From Amblyomma americanum (lineage: Eukaryota; Arthropoda; Arachnida; Ixodida; Ixodidae), in assembly GCF_052857255.1 (NCBI RefSeq), contig NC_135497.1:343582183-343646182 (forward strand): a stretch of 64,000 nucleotides of DNA, written 5' to 3'. The translations under genes were made by a program, and so were the position numbers. Shown in pieces: positions 22,213 to 34,320 of the stretch; position 1 is the stretch's first letter; each line of letters begins with the position of its first letter. Below the pieces are notes generated by a model. It did no database searches and was not told the DNA's origin. It was given only the letters and a program-made list of their open reading frames with translations.

Positions 22213-22370
22213 GCTGTTCTGCCCCCTCTTTTTTGTGGCTGTTGCTCAAAGAATAGCAATGACAGGCCCCTGCGGCGCAAATACGAGCCAGCAGCTCTGA
22301 AAGAGGCGCGTCTACAGCAAAGACTATGCGTTAAAACACGTAAAAATTTGCGAACAAATCCCAGACTAGC

Positions 22371-22685
22371 CCACCGGGGTGGCTCCGTGGTTAGGGCGCT
22401 CGGCTGCTGATCCAGAGCTCCCGGGTACGAACCCGACCGCAGCGGCTACGCTTTTTATGGAGGAAAAACGCTAAGGCGCCCGTTTGCTGAGCGATGTCAG
22501 CGCACGTTAAAGATCCCTAGTTGGTCAAAATTATTCCGGAGCCCTCCACTACGGCACCTCTTTCTTGCTTTCTTCTTTCACTCCCTCCTTCATTCCTTCC
22601 CTTACGGCGCTGTTCACGTGTCCAACGATATATGAGACTGATACTGTGCCATTTCCTTTCCCCAAAGACCAATTATTATTCCAGA
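22371..22685 (+). mobile_element. tRNA-derived SINE, long-body variant
   Basis: The head reads GGCTCCGTGGTTAGGGCGCT (A box region) with a B-box-like GGGTACGAACCCGACCGC. A body follows with GCGATGTCAGCGCACGTTAA, GAGCCCTCCACTACGGC and CCAACGATATATGAGAC, and then ATTATTATT. The first 190 bp are related to the SINE at 13905 while the 3' part differs, so this is a second subfamily. Confidence 0.75.
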
Positions 22686-23734
22686 CTAGAAATGCGGCCC
22701 GTATTCTGAAAGTGCCACACCACAAGACGCCAATACTCCTGGAGGCTGATGTGTTGTGTCCTGAGTTTCGGTTTCGCTTTCTTTTTGTTGGATTCATTTT
22801 GGGCTTACTTATGTAGATGTGGACTTCATATTCGCTAGTAACTGTCTCGTGACCCTCTCCTGTACAAGGCCTGCCCGCCTGAATAAAACGTCATTCGTCT
22901 TGTTATTTTGAGAGTTGGTCCCCTTCATGAGGCAGCCCAAGCCGACAGTACACTGACGACGAAAACGGGACTCGTTAGGCCTTGTTGTAATGAGTTCCAA
23001 AATAATGGCACGATATCCCTTCATCTTCAAATCATTTTCTATGCAAAAATAATTCAAGTCACAGTCTAAGGCATAGTTCCACCGGCATGTTCAACTTCTT
23101 CAAAAGAAGACTTCGGCGTCTACTTGCATTTTCTACGTGGTCAGCGGGGACCGGGCCGCTGCCAAATAGCTGCGTTCACCTGGAGCAGTTATAACTAAGG
23201 ATAGCGAGTGAGTGCATTCATCATCACCGGTATTTCTAGACGCGTGAAGGGCGTTATGAGTGCGGTCATGTTTTGACGCTTTTTCAGTTCTGTGGAGTTC
23301 AGGAGGTTTTTAAGCCTAGCGGACCTAATCAGTTGCTAAGATGTGAGGGAGTTGAAGTATGTACGCAAAGACATGCTGTATTTCTCGCATAAAAAGAAGA
23401 GGAAGAAATAGTACGTAATTCATGTGTTGAATAATATTCATTCAAGAGTGACTAGCGTAGCCACATCCGTGTCCATCGAATTGAACGGAGGAAGCCGAGC
23501 GGAAGTTACGCCATTTTGAGCAACCTGTTAGTGCGCAGAAGAGAAGAGAGGTAGAGGGTTGTCCGCGAATTTCTGTAACCGGCAATCGCGAAGACCGGGA
23601 GGCAGCCAATTGCCATGTTCATTATTTAATGAAGAAGGAATGAAGAACCGCTAGTACAACAGTGTATTGGGTCAATATTTAGGTTAACAGATATTCAGGA
23701 GGCCGCTGTTGTTTCGTACCCGCTCAGTGAGAAT
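22686..23734. other. No gene recognised
   Basis: No protein, RNA gene or mobile element could be supported in this kilobase. The open frames are short and lack known motifs. Confidence 0.45.
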
Positions 23735-24010
23735 GCAAAGATGCCGCCGCCATCTTCGTAATTGGCCTTTGAAGGAGCCGGGAGGCTGCCGTGATCTCCG
23801 TAATTCGCGGTAGGGCAAGTCAATTGCTGGAAGGCCGCCGCCATTTTCATAACCGGCCATTGAGGAGACCGGGAATCCGCCGCCATTTTCTTAAGCTGCC
23901 ATTGAGGATACCAAGAGGTCTTGGTTATTTTTTCCCAACCGGCCATTGAGGAGAATGGGAGGTCGCCACCATTTTCGTCACCGACTATTGAGGAAGAGAG
24001 ACGCCATGAT
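23735..24010. repeat. Degenerate 42-bp minisatellite, about six units
   Basis: CCGCCGCCATTTTC, then a GGCCATTGAGGAGACCGGGA-like core, recur about every 42 bp. Units start near 23742, 23837, 23878, 23922 and 23963 with divergence. An isolated related unit, GTAACCGGCAATCGCG..GACCGGGAGG, lies at about 23575. The minus-strand open frame over it (23695-24057) shows a 14-residue repeat and no known domain. Confidence 0.6.
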
Positions 24011-24424
24011 AAGTATTGTTCGAAAAAGCCGACTTGATTAGACGGCATGTTGAACATTGCTCGCGGAAGCCACTACGTCATTTGCAACCGTGACGTTTGA
24101 AAGTGGACATGAGCAACGGTTATATTAAGCAAACACAAGCTGTGAACAAAATAATCAACTGGAATTAAAGAAATAAAATCTTCGGCGGCTCTTCTGCATC
24201 GCCTGAAAGCAAGAAATCACTGTTTAAACAAAATTTAGGGGATGATGGTCACAAAATTTACGTTGCTCGAAACACGAAGCATTAGTAGATTGCATTGCAT
24301 CCAGAAATAGCGTCTACAGAGAGAGGAGATACTGCGACAGATGTGTAACATAACTTTCTCAAGAGTTTTTAGTGTTGAAAAATTTGATTGTAGAATGACA
24401 AATTCTACAACTACTTGTAGCAGC

Positions 24425-24700
24425 CATATGAGTCGGTCACGGAATACATAGCCGCATTCCCAAGTCTGGAAACCCGCCTAGTTTTGCGTCCCCAAAAGAA
24501 AGAATCAGAGACACGTTTGTAACCAGCGTTTCATCGCTCATCGTTCGCGAACGTTTTTTGTTAGAAGCTAGGATCCAATATCTCCTTCGACACAGCATCG
24601 AATATAACCATGCAGTGTGAGCAAAGGGCTCACGACGCTCAAGATGTCGCAGCACCTGTACAACCACTTAAAGAAGCAACCTACTTCCTTTATCAAGTTC
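24425..24700 (+). pseudogene. Ty3/gypsy-like gag remnant
   Basis: With frame changes, the forward reading gives ESVTEYIAAFPSLETRLV, SDETLVTNVSLL-like and EQRAHDAQDVAAP stretches. They follow the order seen in capsid regions of Ty3/gypsy gag (spaced E-S-V-x-x-Y, then D/L-rich and E-A-x-x-Q motifs). It is short and frame-broken. The call depends on the order of weak motifs. Confidence 0.4.
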
Positions 24701-25384
24701 GTTAACAGCGTCAAGTACCGCCATCGTTGCTACATATTCCTTCATAATTTATGCATTTATGCCAGGTATTCTTGGGTTCCATTCATTTCCATCATTGTTT
24801 GCTCAGAATTCATAACTAGCAATGCAAGATTTGAGGAACAGGATCGAAGAGGAACAAACAACAATCAGATAATATGCAGAGAGCAAGCGTGAGAAGTTCA
24901 CAAAACCCACATGCAGTTTAAAGGAGATCGACGCATTTCCGCACTGCAGGAAGTCACTCAACAGCACGACGCTGCATCGTACCGCTTAGAAGGGAGCAAG
25001 CTATGGAATGCTTCTAAACTGACAAGGGCACCGAAAGAAGTAAACCGGGAAGAGGATGAACATTTTAATTTATTTCAGTTACCTTTTCCTTATAACTCCA
25101 AAAGTTATCCACAGGATTAAGGGTTGTCGAGCCCAGCAGTGTAGGCACAGGAGCTACCAATTCTGTCTGCGCCATTAGTACCACAGCCTTCAGAAGCTAG
25201 AACCTGCTTCAACATTTCTTCACTGTGACTGGCTGGCCAATCCATGTCGTCCCACCTGCACAGTTATATGAGTGATTTAACTATGAGCGCTGAGTGTTCA
25301 AGTGCTCTATCTCTAGGCAGGGAAGATGTGCGGCCTACCTTATGAGCCCAGTGTTCCGTGTTGCATGATGAAAGTGGGTAAGCC

Positions 25385-25530
25385 CCTGCTGTCCCACCTA
25401 CGAACTGCCGCCGTCCGCAGGCTCCATAACCCGGACTGAGTACGTCGCATGAGGAATCCAGTTGGGCACAGGAGCGACCGAGAAGACACTCCGAAAGCCG
25501 CAGTGGTTGAAGGACTATGTGTCGAAGAAT
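25385..25530 (+). pseudogene. Possible C-terminal end of a Ty3/gypsy-like pol
   Basis: The forward reading ends in LRKPQWLKDYV, a pattern typical of the last residues of gypsy-like pol proteins. It may belong with the gag remnant at 24425-24700 as an element that has lost its middle. LTRs were not identified. Confidence is low. Confidence 0.3.
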
Positions 25531-25559
25531 GTTTTTTGTACTCTTCTACCTTGTCTGAG

Positions 25560-26165
25560 AACTCGTACTGCATTGAGTTTTAGATTTTCGGATAAGAGAG
25601 AATGTTTCCAGCTTGCCTTTCATGCCTGAAATGCAATCAGGCAGTTTACATGTCTTAACATATGGAAAAAAAAATGTCTTTCAATATTTGTAAAGCTCTT
25701 GAAAACTTCTAGTGCAATTTCACTTCTAGAAGAGAGATGAGACCTGATGAAGGGTCTATAGTGGGCAGTATTTCCGTATGAGACCAGGTTAGGGGCTCTA
25801 ATTTGTTTGTTAGAGCGTTTGTTGAGTAAGCATAAATATAAGGAATCTTTTTTTAAATGGCTTCAGTGTGATTGGTACTGCAACCTAATGTCACAATGAA
25901 TGTCCCTACGAGAAAAAGCGTGCATATGCTGAGTTGGTGTTCACTGGACGAAAGCCCCAAGATTTTTTTTAACAGAAGCTCTCTTCTTTAAAATATTATG
26001 TCTCTTGTATAAAATCCTTATTGTTCTCCTTGAGCACTACTACACACACCGCTACTGGACACTCGCCTTCTCAACTTGGGGTCCGAAGACCCATTTACCA
26101 AGTATTTCACCGTAAATAAGCCGAGCACCAGACCAGGGGAAAGCTTGTACCCATTCTATGACTGG
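25560..26165. other. No gene recognised
   Basis: AT-rich sequence without recognisable coding or repeat structure. Confidence 0.4.
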
Positions 26166-26169
26166 TGTG

Positions 26170-26232
26170 TACACAGTGGCACTGCGGATCGAACTCCGCA
26201 CCTCCCGCATGCGAGGCAGGTGCTCAAAAACT
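26170..26232 (-). repeat. tRNA-Ala-like SINE head
   Basis: The minus strand reads GAGCACCTGCCTCGCATGCG then GGAGTTCGATCCGCAGTGCC, which includes a good B box and an anticodon-arm-like CCTCGCATGCGG. The A box and 5' half are missing or decayed, so it is a SINE piece rather than a tRNA gene. Confidence 0.5.
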
Positions 26233-26359
26233 TATGAAGCTCTGCTGTCCATCCACGCTTCGAGTATTTGATGAATTGTTCTTCGCCTTACCATCTGTCA
26301 GTCGTCCAAGTAAGCTTTGTTGGAAAGCCAACAACCTTCCATTGCCGTTGGTCACATTT

Positions 26360-26500
26360 TCGATAACCGAACAAGGACCAATTTTTCTCCAACTGCGAAG
26401 CTTCGATGAAATCTGCACAGCTTTCCTTTGTAGCCGCATTCCTGCCCTAGAGAGGACTGTAATTATTAATTTCTCACCAGCTGTGAAATCGCTGTGTGTT
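26360..26500 (+). mobile_element. Truncated SINE body, second family
   Basis: ACCAATTTTTCTCCAACTGC, CTTTCCTTTGTAGCCGCAT and a later AATTATTA match the body of the fuller element at 27902-28095. The tRNA-like head is missing. Confidence 0.6.
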
Positions 26501-27385
26501 GTGCAGAAGATAAAAGCAGACATTGATCGAGCTCTTTGTATGTAGCGCTGCATCGAGCGCACGTTATTTGCAGCTAAGGAAAATTAAAACGCAGCAAAAC
26601 GACGGCACGCATTCAAATTCTTACGCACAAGGTAACCGCTATACAGCAAGCGATTAGTGCCTATAGTAAAGAGCATATAAAAAATTGCGTCGTTGATTAT
26701 TCATGCAGGATGTACACGACCTTTAGCGATGGCGGCTGTCTTCCGATTGTTCCCTTGTCTCTAAATTAATTAGCTGCGTCGGGATGCGATATATAAAGGT
26801 ATTCGAGGTAAATTCCTTGAATGATAAAATCGAAAGGAAGGGACAAGCTTGCTTTCCTCGTTTCCTCGTGCGTCGTTCTCATCAGGGCTGCTTTTTTTTG
26901 TTAATTGAAGAGACAAATCTGCACGTGGTGTTTATATACGCTTCGTGGACATTTAGCAGACACAGGCTACACGTAACTTAGGAATCGAGAGTGAAGCCAA
27001 GCATCTTATATAGATGCGGGGCTTATATAGATACAGCCCTTAGATGCAGCCCAGAAAACAGTGACTTGCAATTATCCGCAGTTCACTCACAATAAAAATT
27101 GATGCCCAAGTCTCCTACTCTGTGGGTGACTGTGGGACTGCTCCTCGTCTATAAGCATGAGATGCTTGCACCGCAGGAACCTCGTTGCTGGTTCTAGGAC
27201 GCCACATAGATGGCGGCCGCACCCCTAGTATTGTCTGCGTGTTTTCGCTTCTGGCCGGGCCGCAGAAATCACCTGGTTCTACTCACAGAATCGACCAGCG
27301 CCCATGCGCTCTCTGGTGGCTTTAAAGGTTCTTTCAAGGCTGCCTTCAAGTTGCTCCTCTTCCAGCTGAACATTATGTCGTTGGC
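26501..27385. other. No gene recognised
   Basis: No supported feature. The ATG-initiated frames are under 70 codons and have no family motifs. Confidence 0.4.
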
Positions 27386-27389
27386 GTTA

Positions 27390-27475
27390 GCCCAGGTGGC
27401 TTAGTGGTTGGCGATATTGTGCTGACCCTGCAAGAAAGCCTGTAATCAAGGGCACGGTTCACTGCAATTAACCTC
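27390..27475 (+). repeat. Decayed tRNA-like segment
   Basis: An A-box-like GGTGGCTTAGTGGTTGGCG is followed 50 bp later by a B-box-like CACGGTTCACTGC. Both are degraded, and no cloverleaf can be drawn. Confidence 0.35.
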
Positions 27476-27901
27476 CTTTCATGCACCGTTGTGATCTGCA
27501 ATGTCCAGGAGTACTAGCAGGTGCAAGAAGCAATCCTGGTGTCTGTACTGAGGCCAGGGAACACTAAACCACGACTGGTATGTACACTAATTAAACGATT
27601 AACAATTGTGCTACGGGAATTTATTACCGCGGATGGTTACGAAAGAACATTTCGGTCTAAAATGATGCGCTAAAAAAACCACTTCCCACCAGCTATATCT
27701 TCGCCTACAGTGCCTCGCGTCCACTAAGTGTCCGCGTTTTCGGATCTACCAGCAGCGTTCAAATATAGCGCACTCTCTTATGTGCGGTAGCAGAATGCTG
27801 CTGCCCCCCCCCCCCCCTTGTATGATTTCCCCAAAACATTTGACCGACAATGTTCCCCCTTCAAATTCTTGATCAAATCTCTCTCGCCCTACTATAACCT
27901 T

Positions 27902-28095
27902 GCCGCTCCGGTTTGCCTCAGTTGGTAGAGCGACTGTTCCGGTGAAGCGGTGGTCCCGTTATCAAACCCCGGACCAGGACCAATTTTTGTTCAACTGCGA
28001 AGTTTGTGATAACGCTGTATTGCTTTCCTTTGTAGCCGCATGGCTGCGCTTGGGAGGATGCCAATGAATAATTACTCCTTTATAACAATTTCCCA
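27902..28095 (+). mobile_element. tRNA-derived SINE, second family
   Basis: The head TTGCCTCAGTTGGTAGAGCG (A box) is followed by CTGTTCCGGTGAAGCGGTGG and a mutated B box (CGTTATCAAACCCCGG). The body carries TTCAACTGCGAAG, CTTTCCTTTGTAGCCGCATG and TATAACAATTTCCC. A 14-nt poly-C run lies just upstream at 27804-27817. Confidence 0.75.
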
Positions 28096-28099
28096 TCGA

Positions 28100-29604
28100 A
28101 TACTCGAAAAAAGTTGAAAATCGGTCTTTGACTAAAAGAAATAAAGCAGTAATGGTCTCACATATCTCGCTGGACGCCCGAACCAAGCACATGGGTGCCT
28201 TTTAAGTTTCGCCTCCAGCTAAACGAGACCGCCGCGGTCGGGGGTTTGAATACATGGCCGTCCGTGGACTTAGGGCTGGCTAGGGCTGCTATTCCCTGGA
28301 CTCCCGGAAAATATTCAGTGACGTTACATCGCGTTACAACTCGTTAGCTGCAGGGAAGCCTCCTTACGAGCTCGTTTTGCTTCAGCGCTTGTGCTTTCTT
28401 GTTTCTATAGCGCTCTCGCCATGGATGTGATAAGTATGTAGCTATTTCTTGAATCTTTCTTGAAGCCCTGATCCGCCGCACTTATGGTATAGCAGACCGC
28501 GCATGAGGCACAATACGGCGTAGGAGGCGAGATCAAGATGATCAAGGCACAAGTAATCCGGTGGGGGTCGGTTGAAAGTCAGCGACGCGAACACAACACA
28601 AACTATACCACTGCGAAAGGACAGCAATGTAGGTAGAGCAGGTTAATCCATGGGCACTCGCAGCAAGAGTCTGGTGGGCTTCCGATCTCTCCCGCCTATG
28701 ACCGCAGTGGACGGCCACGCTGCCACAAACAACACGCCATAGTCGTCGTCGGCGCTGAGGGATGGAGAGTGCACGCTAGGGGTCGCCCATTGCCTTGAAA
28801 TCCGCTGCCGCGAACGACGCCTGTAAGAGCGCCATTATGGTGTGCGGCCGTGAAGCTGCGCAAAAGACTTGCGATGCGCCGCGTGCCGCTGCACCAGTTC
28901 CAAAAGGAATTATGTGGGCACGTCGAGATGCGCGGGAAAGCTGCAATGAATCCGAAGCTACGAAGTTCACGACAGCCCAGTGATGAGAGCAAGAGCTGCC
29001 GCACGTTGGGGCTTGCGCGAGTGCGGCTAGGGGCTGCGCGAATACGTGTGCGCAAAATGGCGTCCGTCCAGCGAGTAAGCCGGGCGAGCGATGGGAGGCG
29101 ATTACTGCGCCTCTGCTAGACAGCGGCGCAACGAGGACTGCTGGTAGTTGGAGATGCCCGCAGGGACCGCCGCACCGTGCTGTAGTCGGAAACACTATAG
29201 AAGACTGGCATGTTGGTCACCGGCTGTACCTTCGGCTGTTCGAACAAAACTGTTTGATCTCTCAAAACGGCGAGTGCAAGAGCAAAACCTTCTCTCTCCG
29301 TAGCTTTTGGCGCGAGGTAGAGAGAAAAGGAAGCGAGGATTTAATTTGTATTTTTTGTTGAAAAGCATTGGTCCCAAAAACGTGCTCCCAGTTAACTTTC
29401 TGGGATCGAAATGCTATGATTTGTTTTTGTTTCTGCTTAACACCCTCGAAAAAAAACGTTTCTAGGCCATTAGAGGACACACTTTCCTTGTGCTTGTGTT
29501 TCTGTGTCCTGCATGTGCGGCCTGGAAATGTTCGATAAATGGTATACTGGGACTTCGACATTCCATCCTTTCAGGGCGCACCTGGGGAGGTACGTTTGCT
29601 GGGC
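28100..29604. other. No gene recognised; GC-rich patch at about 28680-29190
   Basis: The GC- and CpG-rich patch resembles a promoter or 5' exon region. It contains an ATG in good context at 29057 followed after six codons by GTAAGC, but no partner exon was found. The open frames on both strands in the patch have no recognisable motif. Confidence 0.35.
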
Positions 29605-30051
29605 GTGTGTCGGTGTAAAGATGAACTATGTTTAATGTGGAAACGAGTGGAAGAGATGACAAAGCGCGGAGAAATAGGCGTGCTCCAAACTGTCTTTTTA
29701 TCACAATTAAATTATTCAGCCTAAGCGATAACGTCTCACTGCATCGATCAAGCGGCGAAGGTGAGAGGCTCTGGCTGAATTGAGTACGGCAGAGCAAACA
29801 AAAAGCCTGCATTTTCAAAGGTAATGTCCAAATAGCAGCTATGTGCAGCCAGCCGGCCCGCCTTAGAGTGCTGCCCTACTCTCCCCCTTTGCTTTAATCA
29901 AACGTCCACAGACCTGTACGTTTTGTATCTCTGACTTTCTTGTTTCCTTTTATTGCTAACCCACTACTTCACTTGATATAATCGACTCACCGAGCTTGTG
30001 CGAAGCTTGACCTTGAGGGTTACCTTGGTCAAATCGAAATAAACAAAACAT

Positions 30052-30130
30052 TGCTGCGACTGAGATTCGAACCCCCGGCGGAGCGAAAAAAAGATCAGCT
30101 TCTTCTGGCCACTGCATGAGAGCACCATAC
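30052..30130 (-). repeat. tRNA-like (SINE-type) segment, block A copy 2
   Basis: Paralog of 12405-12485. The minus strand has GGGTTCGAATCTCAGTCGCA, a better B box than in copy 1. Confidence 0.4.
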
Positions 30131-33113
30131 TATGGCGGCAGTGGCTCACGCCTTCGTTAAACTGCAACTCTCCCTCCCGCTGTGCATTGCACGTAGCGTG
30201 GTCTTCATGAAAACCCAGCAAAGCGAAATTATCAGCCAAACAGGCTAAACAGATATTTTCGCATGTCTGCTCGGTTTGACTGAGTGAAAACCCTACCAAT
30301 TTTGCCGACTGCCGACTAAGACCTGGTCTCAAAGGCTTTGTAGAAAAGTAGATTTCAGGAGTTATTCAAACCATTGTGTAAATATTTAAGGCTATACTGA
30401 CAGAAATTTAATGTCGTACGAACTGAATTTTCTAAGCAGGAGCATAGCAATCTCCCAGGCAGTCAGTATTAAATCTGCAGTTTTGTGCATACAACAAGAA
30501 AATTGGTAATATCCAAATTCGCTGAAGTAATTCTTCTCAATTTTATTATAAGCATTGGAAGCTGTTTTCATTTGTTACAGCAAAATTTCCTGAAAGGAAC
30601 TATGGGAATAAAATGGAACTTGTTTCCAACTTTTTCACAAAATGACATTGTGTTAACCAGATAAAAGCCTGAACACAACTCATAGCCAAATACGTCATTT
30701 TTAATAAACTACGATGTAAATTCAGATTGGAAATTTTAGACAGATAATTAAATGTTGGGGGAAAATCTACTTCAAAGTACCGTGTTCGCCTATTCGGCCA
30801 GCACAAACAGGGTCCAGAACCAGGCGTGGCCTGCATAGCAAAAATGAGGATCGCATGAAACGAATTACCCGATTAGAATTACAAAGGTAAAAACAGATCC
30901 AATGTCTTTATCGTGGAAGCGGAGTTTTCTTTTTTATGGTGCTGCACTGCGATAAAAGCTGACCCGCTGCGATCAATGGCGGCATCACTGATATCTATAG
31001 CAGGGACTCGCGTCACGTAAGGGGTGTCATTTTGTGGTATAGCGCTCAACTAGTGTAGCGAAAGTTTACAGCGCTCAACTTCAGCAGTGAAAGCTACAAG
31101 TACCACTTAATGGGGGGCAACGTGACGTCGCTGCATAGTCATTATAATAAAACTGCTGTTTCTTTACTCGAACAACTTTCGCAAATTACCCATCTCAAAG
31201 CACAACTTAAAAGCTGCGGCACAGCATTGTTGGTCGATAAGCGCTGCAGAAGACCGCGCAATCGACGCTAACACTCTTTGCCACTGCTGTCACCTTGGCT
31301 CTGGTTCGGCGCGGACAAATCAGACTATTTAGATTTTGTCCTGTGCTAAAAAATAACTAGCAGAGATAATAATCCACGAACGTCCTCGAAAGCATATGTC
31401 TATGTAGCCTTTAGGCTTTTGTTTTCTAGGCAGGCGATTGCTTACAGCCTATTAGTCATGGAGCTCTTTCTGATGAAATTGGAAACAGCTACATGGCTAA
31501 GATATTTATTGCGCGTTCTGTACTATGACTTTATATATCTGGCGTTTTTGAGCTGACGCATCATGCCCAGCAGCCCGAATCCGTTGCTAGCACTTTTCAG
31601 TGCTCCGACTAGACACCTGCGCTATTTCACTGATTCAACGAATGCGCATACGTTTTTACAATACTAAGTTTTTTTAGACCTTAAGAATATCACCCCCTCA
31701 AGAATGGTGAAAATCGTCGAAAAACGACCAATTAATTCTGAACGATAAAACTAAAGCGGATATCGGTTCAAGTGCTTCTTGTGTATATACCTATAAGAGC
31801 AGCTAAAATTTGCCCTGAACTGTTCCAACGTAAGGCTGCGTATTTCTGTGCATACAGTGCATACAATGCATCTGAATGGTTACGTTTTAATTAATAAATA
31901 AAAATTCAATGAAAATGTGATTGAAACTACATAAAGCGTGCCCCGTGACTTCTCAGTCAGATGTTCTAGCCTAGGTGCGATCTCCGCAGTTTTCAGCGCA
32001 AGCACTCGCATTTTCTTGCGCCTTCTGCACTTGTTATTCGTAAATGTTTGCGAATACAGCAAAGTAACGCTTGAGTCTTAAAATGCGCAGAGTTATGAAA
32101 TTATTCTGCATTATAGGTCACTGCAAGCGACCTGTGCTACGAAAATTCAAAAAAGGACGCCCTTCATCGTATTATCCTGGACATGTCAATGCGATTATTC
32201 GTGTTTTCGCAGGTCTTTCCACTCTCCCAATCTGTCTTCGGCAAGATGAACTAGTAATCCCGAAATGTTTGGTTCCAGCTAGTTGGTTGTAACGAGACAT
32301 TATTGCGGCAACGCGAACTGGCGCGGTGACACGAAGGCGAGCGCAGGGACAGGACTGTCGTCATTCCAGAATGTGTGTCTTCTTCCTGTGTTGGCGCCAG
32401 TTTGCGTTTGCGCAGTCATGTCTAGTATTCAGCCTGCGGTATTTTTGCTCAAATCAATTCTCCTCTGTCTGCATTCAAGAGGCATATTTCATGCGCTTCA
32501 GCGCATTTAGTGGCGAATTAGACACTTGAATTCACTACTAAGAATCAATGCACACACAAAAGGCATGACCTAGCCTCGTGCATTCCGCAACGCACGTGCA
32601 GGGTAAAAAGATAGATTTCGGACTTAAGAAAAAACATTGCACGCCATATTTTTTACTGACGCCTTGTTTTCATTTGAGCCTAATAGACACTCCGATTAGA
32701 CATCGCCATCCAGAAATCTTACTCGGGCTGCAGGAGAAACCGCGATGCAAAATCCAGCTCCGCATTGATCAGAGCGCTCTCAGCTCCAGCGTATGATGTA
32801 AGCACTATAAAATATCATTTGGCGCTTTCAACAGTTAAGTGCCGACCTCGTTGCCCGAGTGCTCCCAACTTTTATCTACCGATGCTGCCAACACTGAGAT
32901 GGTTTTGATAGACCCAAATAAAACGCCGCCGTTGCGATAGGTTTGCCTCAATTACATCCTGCATAGTCTAAGCGTTTAAATGTAGCGCAAGCTGAGATAT
33001 TTTGCGCATCTACAAAATGTTCACATACGACCACACTAGCTTGCTTTAGTTTATAGTTTTTGGCCTTTAATGTTTCAATGTGACGCAGACTATGAGGGAC
33101 GCCGTGGTGCAAC

Positions 33114-33331
33114 GGGGTTTAACGTTCAATAGCGCCGCAGGCTATGAGGGACTGCGCAGTGCAAGGCTCCGAATAATTTAGACCACCTTGGGTTCATTAT
33201 CGCGCGGTGACAGTACACGGAGGCCTCTTGCATTTCGCCTCTATCGAAACGCAACCACCGCTGCCAGGATCGAACCCGCCTATTTTGGGTCAGCAGCCGA
33301 CCACCCCAACCACTTAGCCACCGCAGCGGCT
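33114..33331 (-). mobile_element. Old tRNA-derived SINE, block A copy 2
   Basis: Paralog of 16791-17000, with the same flanks. The minus strand shows the A-box region GGCTAAGTGGTTGGGG and the B box GGGTTCGATCCTGG. Confidence 0.65.
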
Positions 33332-33503
33332 TCCACACTAGCGTATACCAACACACTAACAGAATATTACGGGGATGCACATCACGCTGAAATGAACGCA
33401 GGTGTGATCCCATAAGGCTGAGAACATAAACCAGAGCCGAACCATAAGCACCTCGTAGCCTTCTACTTTATGCGGAGCTGAACATGTGAAGAGACCCATG
33501 TAA

Positions 33504-34320
33504 ATCGGTTCGACACCTTTCAGACCGTTAATTTCTACTAATCACGTTTCGAGCTTTCGTGGGGTCCGCTACGGCCCTTGATCACAGCGCCATCTGTGGC
33601 AGCAACTACTCATCACGTTTCGAGACTTCGTGAGGTCTCCTACCACCCTGAGATCAAAGCGCCGTCTGTGGCTGCCACTAGAAAACAGCGCCTCTCGCAT
33701 TGAGACATGTAGCGCCATCTACAATAGCATTTTAGAAAAAACCACCTGCCGCATGCCAATGATAACGCCACTGTCCAATATGGTCGATAGAGGTGGAACT
33801 ATATGAGTATGACGTGAAGGCACGAAATGGCGGCGTACTTTCGGTTTCTCGAATGCAAGATTGCGCTCATTAAAATTGGTTGTGGCCTCTCTACCTTTCC
33901 CCCCCCCCCCCGCTCACCAAAGAATATCCTGAAACGGGTAGGAAACACATCCCATTACAGGACCGCGTAAATTCATTCCACTATATATACTCTAACAACA
34001 ATGGGCACCCGTCCGGCGACGGTTGTACACCGAATTTGGCAGGCAAATGAAATCCTATTGTTTGTAGTTTAGTAATAAAACCACAATTACACATACGTAT
34101 ACATTGTATACATGCAAATACTAATTGAAGTGGTACCATATTGCACCGCAAGCCGAATTTTAGGCCCACCTTGACCCTCCAAACGAAGCAAATTCAGTTT
34201 GGGACGTATCTTGAGGGAATGCAACTCTACATTGGTAGACGTGCATCGTCATTTCTCTGATAAATGGCGCTAGGCGGCGATCGTTCCGCTAGGGGGCGTG
34301 CGTGCACGCGTGCACGCAAT
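33504..34320. other. Insertion relative to copy 1; two 69-bp tandem units, no gene
   Basis: ATCACGTTTCGAG..TTCGTG followed by GCGCC(A/G)TCTGTGGC occurs twice, at about 33540-33608 and 33610-33678. A 13-nt poly-C run is at 33899-33911. The 14-bp palindrome GTGCACGCGTGCAC lies at about 34302, just before the retroposon at 34325. Confidence 0.5.

Noticed and set aside
28776..29195. 139-codon minus-strand frame in the GC-rich patch, and a plus-strand first exon at 29057
   Set aside because: No conserved motif. The single ATG with a nearby GTAAGC is too little evidence without a second exon.
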